DNA of 64,000 bases. Origin: Bacillus safensis FO-36b (GTDB lineage: Bacteria; Bacillota; Bacilli; Bacillales; Bacillaceae). The DNA is taken from contig NZ_ASJD01000002.1 of the NCBI RefSeq assembly GCF_000691165.1, forward strand, positions 248,001 through 312,000, read 5' to 3'. Positions 62,247-64,000 of this stretch are shown here, one piece after another. A program made the translations under genes and the position numbers. The number at the start of each line of letters is the position of its first letter. Within the stretch, counting starts at the first letter, position 1. The notes beneath the pieces are model-generated. The model saw only the letters and a program-made list of their open reading frames with translations. It had not been told where the DNA came from and searched no databases.

Positions 62247-62262
62247 GAAACCGATACCAAAT
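62247..62262. promoter_or_regulatory. KdgR-like operator D (kduI transcription start)
   Basis: Minus strand ATTTGGTATCGGTTTC, at about +1 to +16 of the kduI transcript, a place where bound repressor would block RNA polymerase. Confidence 0.7.
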
Positions 62263-62305
62263 AAATATCAATATTTGTTTCAGATGGAAAGGGAGGCTTA
62301 TCCAA

Positions 62306-63133
62306 ATGGAAAATCGTTATGCTGTACATCCTGAGCAGGTCAAACGTTTTACAACAGAGGAACTTCGTCGTCATTTTCATATTCCTACACTGTTTGTCAG
62401 TGGTGAATTAAAGCTCTATTACTCGCATGAGGACCGCGTGGTGATTGGTGGAGCCATGCCGGTAGCAGAGCCGATCACACTAGATGCCGGAGACTTTTTA
62501 CGGACGGAGTATTTTCTTGAAAGACGAGAAATCGGGATTGTAAATGTCGGCGGACAAGGAACGGTCACTGTTGATGGTGAGGCCTTTGTGCTGGAGCATA
62601 AAGATTTCTTATATATTGGTCTTGGTCACGAAGATGTACAGTTCGCTAGTTCATCAGGCGAGCAGGCCAAGTTCTATTTAGTATCAGCCACGGCTCACAG
62701 GGCGTATCCTACGCAAAAAGCAGCTATCGCTGAATTAACACCAAACCACTTAGGGGAAGCAGCTGCTTCCAACGTACGAAACCTGTATCAAGTCATCCAT
62801 GCAGACGGCATCCAAAGCTGTCAGCTCATGATGGGCATCACTCAGCTTGAAACCAATAACACATGGAACACGATGCCCGCTCACATTCATGATCGCCGGA
62901 TGGAAGTGTACTTATATCTTGATATCGAAGAGGATGCGCGGGTCTTTCATTTTATGGGAGAGCCATCTGAGACAAGACATCTTGTTGTGGCAAATGAAGA
63001 AGCAGTCATTTCACCTGCCTGGTCCATTCATTCAGGCTCAGGTACAGCGAATTACTCATTTATTTGGGCAATGGCGGGAGAAAACTATACATTCAAAGAT
63101 ATGGACTTTGTCCCAATGGATCAGCTGAGGTAA
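62306..63133 (+). CDS. kduI: KduI, 5-keto-4-deoxyuronate isomerase
   Basis: 275 residues, normal length. Cupin enzyme: RYAVHPEQVKRFTTEELRRHFHIPTLF, REIGIVNVGGQGTVTVDGE, YLVSATAHRAYPTQKA and the zinc-site segment NTMPAHIHDRRMEVYLYLD, ending AGENYTFKDMDFVPMDQLR. It converts 4-deoxy-L-threo-5-hexosulose uronate (from unsaturated pectin fragments) to 2,5-diketo-3-deoxygluconate. GGGAGGC precedes the ATG. 4 bases before kduD. Confidence 0.97.
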   Translation: MENRYAVHPEQVKRFTTEELRRHFHIPTLFVSGELKLYYSHEDRVVIGGAMPVAEPITLDAGDFLRTEYFLERREIGIVNVGGQGTVTVDGEAFVLEHKDFLYIGLGHEDVQFASSSGEQAKFYLVSATAHRAYPTQKAAIAELTPNHLGEAAASNVRNLYQVIHADGIQSCQLMMGITQLETNNTWNTMPAHIHDRRMEVYLYLDIEEDARVFHFMGEPSETRHLVVANEEAVISPAWSIHSGSGTANYSFIWAMAGENYTFKDMDFVPMDQLR

Positions 63134-63137
63134 CGAA

Positions 63138-63911
63138 GTGATGACAACTTCATATGCAGCGTCCCTCTTTTCCCTTGAAGGAAAAACAGCCCTTGTGACA
63201 GGCCCTGGAACCGGTATTGGACAAGGCATTGCCGTGGCGCTTGCCAAATCAGGAGCAGATATCATCGGCACATATCACCATACACCACTTGAAGAAACAA
63301 AGGCGTTTGTCGAACAGGCAGGCCGATCATTTCATGCGGTTCAGGTTGACTTTTCTAACCCTCAGTCTGCAAAGCAGGCTGTCGACGCCATATTAAAGAA
63401 GCATACGATTGATATTTTAATCAATAATGCTGGAACGATCAAAAGAGAGCAGGCGGCTCACTATTCAGAGGAAGATTGGCATACAGTCATGGATGTGAAT
63501 ATCAACAGTCTCTTTTTCCTCACGCAAAAGGTTGGACAGCAGATGCTGAAAAACGGGCAAGGGAAAATCGTCAATATCGCCTCCCTTCTATCGTTTCAAG
63601 GCGGCGTCTTTGTCCCTGCTTATACAGCAAGTAAGCATGCTGTCGCAGGGCTGACGAAAGCTTTTGCCAACGAATGGGCGAGCCAGCATATTCAAGTGAA
63701 TGCGATTGCGCCTGGGTATATTGCGACCAATAACACACAAGCCATTCGTGACGACGAAAATCGAAATGAAGAGATTCTGAAACGAATTCCAGCCGGGCGC
63801 TGGGGAAAGCCTGAGGATCTAGCCGGTGCGGCTGTTTTCCTTAGCTCACCAGCTTCTGATTATATGAACGGCCACATTTTAGCTGTTGATGGCGGCTGGC
63901 TTGCAAGATAA
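63138..63911 (+). CDS. kduD: KduD, 2-deoxy-D-gluconate 3-dehydrogenase
   Basis: 257 residues. Classical SDR: ALVTGPGTGIGQGIA (cofactor site, unusual Pro-Gly form shared with KduD), INNAG, IVNIASLLSFQGG (catalytic Ser) and YTASKHAVAGLTKAF (YxxxK), ending HILAVDGGWLAR. It reduces diketodeoxygluconate to KDG for KdgK. GTG start at 63138 with GAGG 7 bases upstream; the ATG one codon later is an equal candidate. Confidence 0.95.
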   Translation: MMTTSYAASLFSLEGKTALVTGPGTGIGQGIAVALAKSGADIIGTYHHTPLEETKAFVEQAGRSFHAVQVDFSNPQSAKQAVDAILKKHTIDILINNAGTIKREQAAHYSEEDWHTVMDVNINSLFFLTQKVGQQMLKNGQGKIVNIASLLSFQGGVFVPAYTASKHAVAGLTKAFANEWASQHIQVNAIAPGYIATNNTQAIRDDENRNEEILKRIPAGRWGKPEDLAGAAVFLSSPASDYMNGHILAVDGGWLAR

Positions 63912-63918
63912 ATATACG

Positions 63919-63950
63919 AGAGAATTCCTATTAGGGGATTCTCTTTTTTC
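63919..63950 (+). terminator. Terminator of kduID
   Basis: AGAGAAT/ATTCTCT stem extended by TCC/GGG-type pairs, followed by T6. The remaining 50 bases of the window hold no gene I can see. Confidence 0.85.
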
Positions 63951-64000
63951 TATTTGCATAATTCTCCACCTTCCGAGTCACTCTATAAAAAACATGTGAT

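Overview
The window reads as chromosome from a Bacillus of the B. subtilis group, most likely the B. pumilus / safensis / altitudinis branch. The gene order is that of the B. subtilis 'degSU - comF - flagellar' and 'teichoic/teichuronic acid - autolysin' regions, the proteins align closely with their B. subtilis counterparts as I remember them, and SigA, SigD, PhoP, WalR, CcpA and KdgR-type sites of Bacillus form are recognisable. The species call is inference. I see no rRNA, tRNA, CRISPR, transposase or prophage gene.

1-9.6 kb, minus strand: competence and late flagellar genes in the order comFA-comFB-comFC-yvyF-flgM-flgN-flgK-flgL-yviE-fliW-csrA, then flaG and fliD (cut by the left edge). 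The flagellin gene hag, which lies between csrA and flaG in B. subtilis, is absent from that place. 9.6-12.6 kb: degV, degU, degS. 12.8-14.6 kb, plus strand: yvyE and the LCP ligase gene tagV.

14.6-25.9 kb, minus strand: tagO (first step of wall teichoic acid synthesis) and a PhoP-type teichuronic acid operon tuaABCD-[NAD-sugar epimerase]-tuaEFGH. The epimerase is an extra gene compared with the B. subtilis operon. 25.9-33.4 kb: autolysin block. lytABC runs on the minus strand, divergent from lytR, and is followed by a second LytC-type amidase and a second LytA-like lipoprotein with a 12-bp tandem repeat.

33.4-47.8 kb: wall teichoic acid core: mnaA, gtaB, tagH, tagG, an AT-rich insertion encoding an 845-residue TagF-like/GT4 fusion, tagF with an acidic insert, a TagE/TarM-like protein that seems to lack its donor-binding GT half, tagD, and divergent tagA-tagB. 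47.8-51.5 kb: lytD glucosaminidase and manA.

51.6-58.7 kb: a carbohydrate ABC importer (two permeases and a binding lipoprotein, no ATPase) with a three-component sensor made of a membrane-anchored sugar-binding protein, a LytS/YesM-type kinase and a YesN/AraC-type regulator. 58.8-63.9 kb: a GNAT acetyltransferase, then the pectin/hexuronate pathway kdgR-kdgK-kdgA facing kduI-kduD, with four copies of a shared KdgR-like operator. The importer may supply oligosaccharides to this pathway, but that link is inference.

Overall this is a cell-surface region: motility, cell-wall polymer synthesis, wall-polymer attachment (LCP proteins), autolysis and sugar uptake. The most unusual parts are the two non-canonical glycosyltransferase-like genes at 38.5-45 kb, the missing hag, the autolysin duplication and the extra epimerase in the tua operon.
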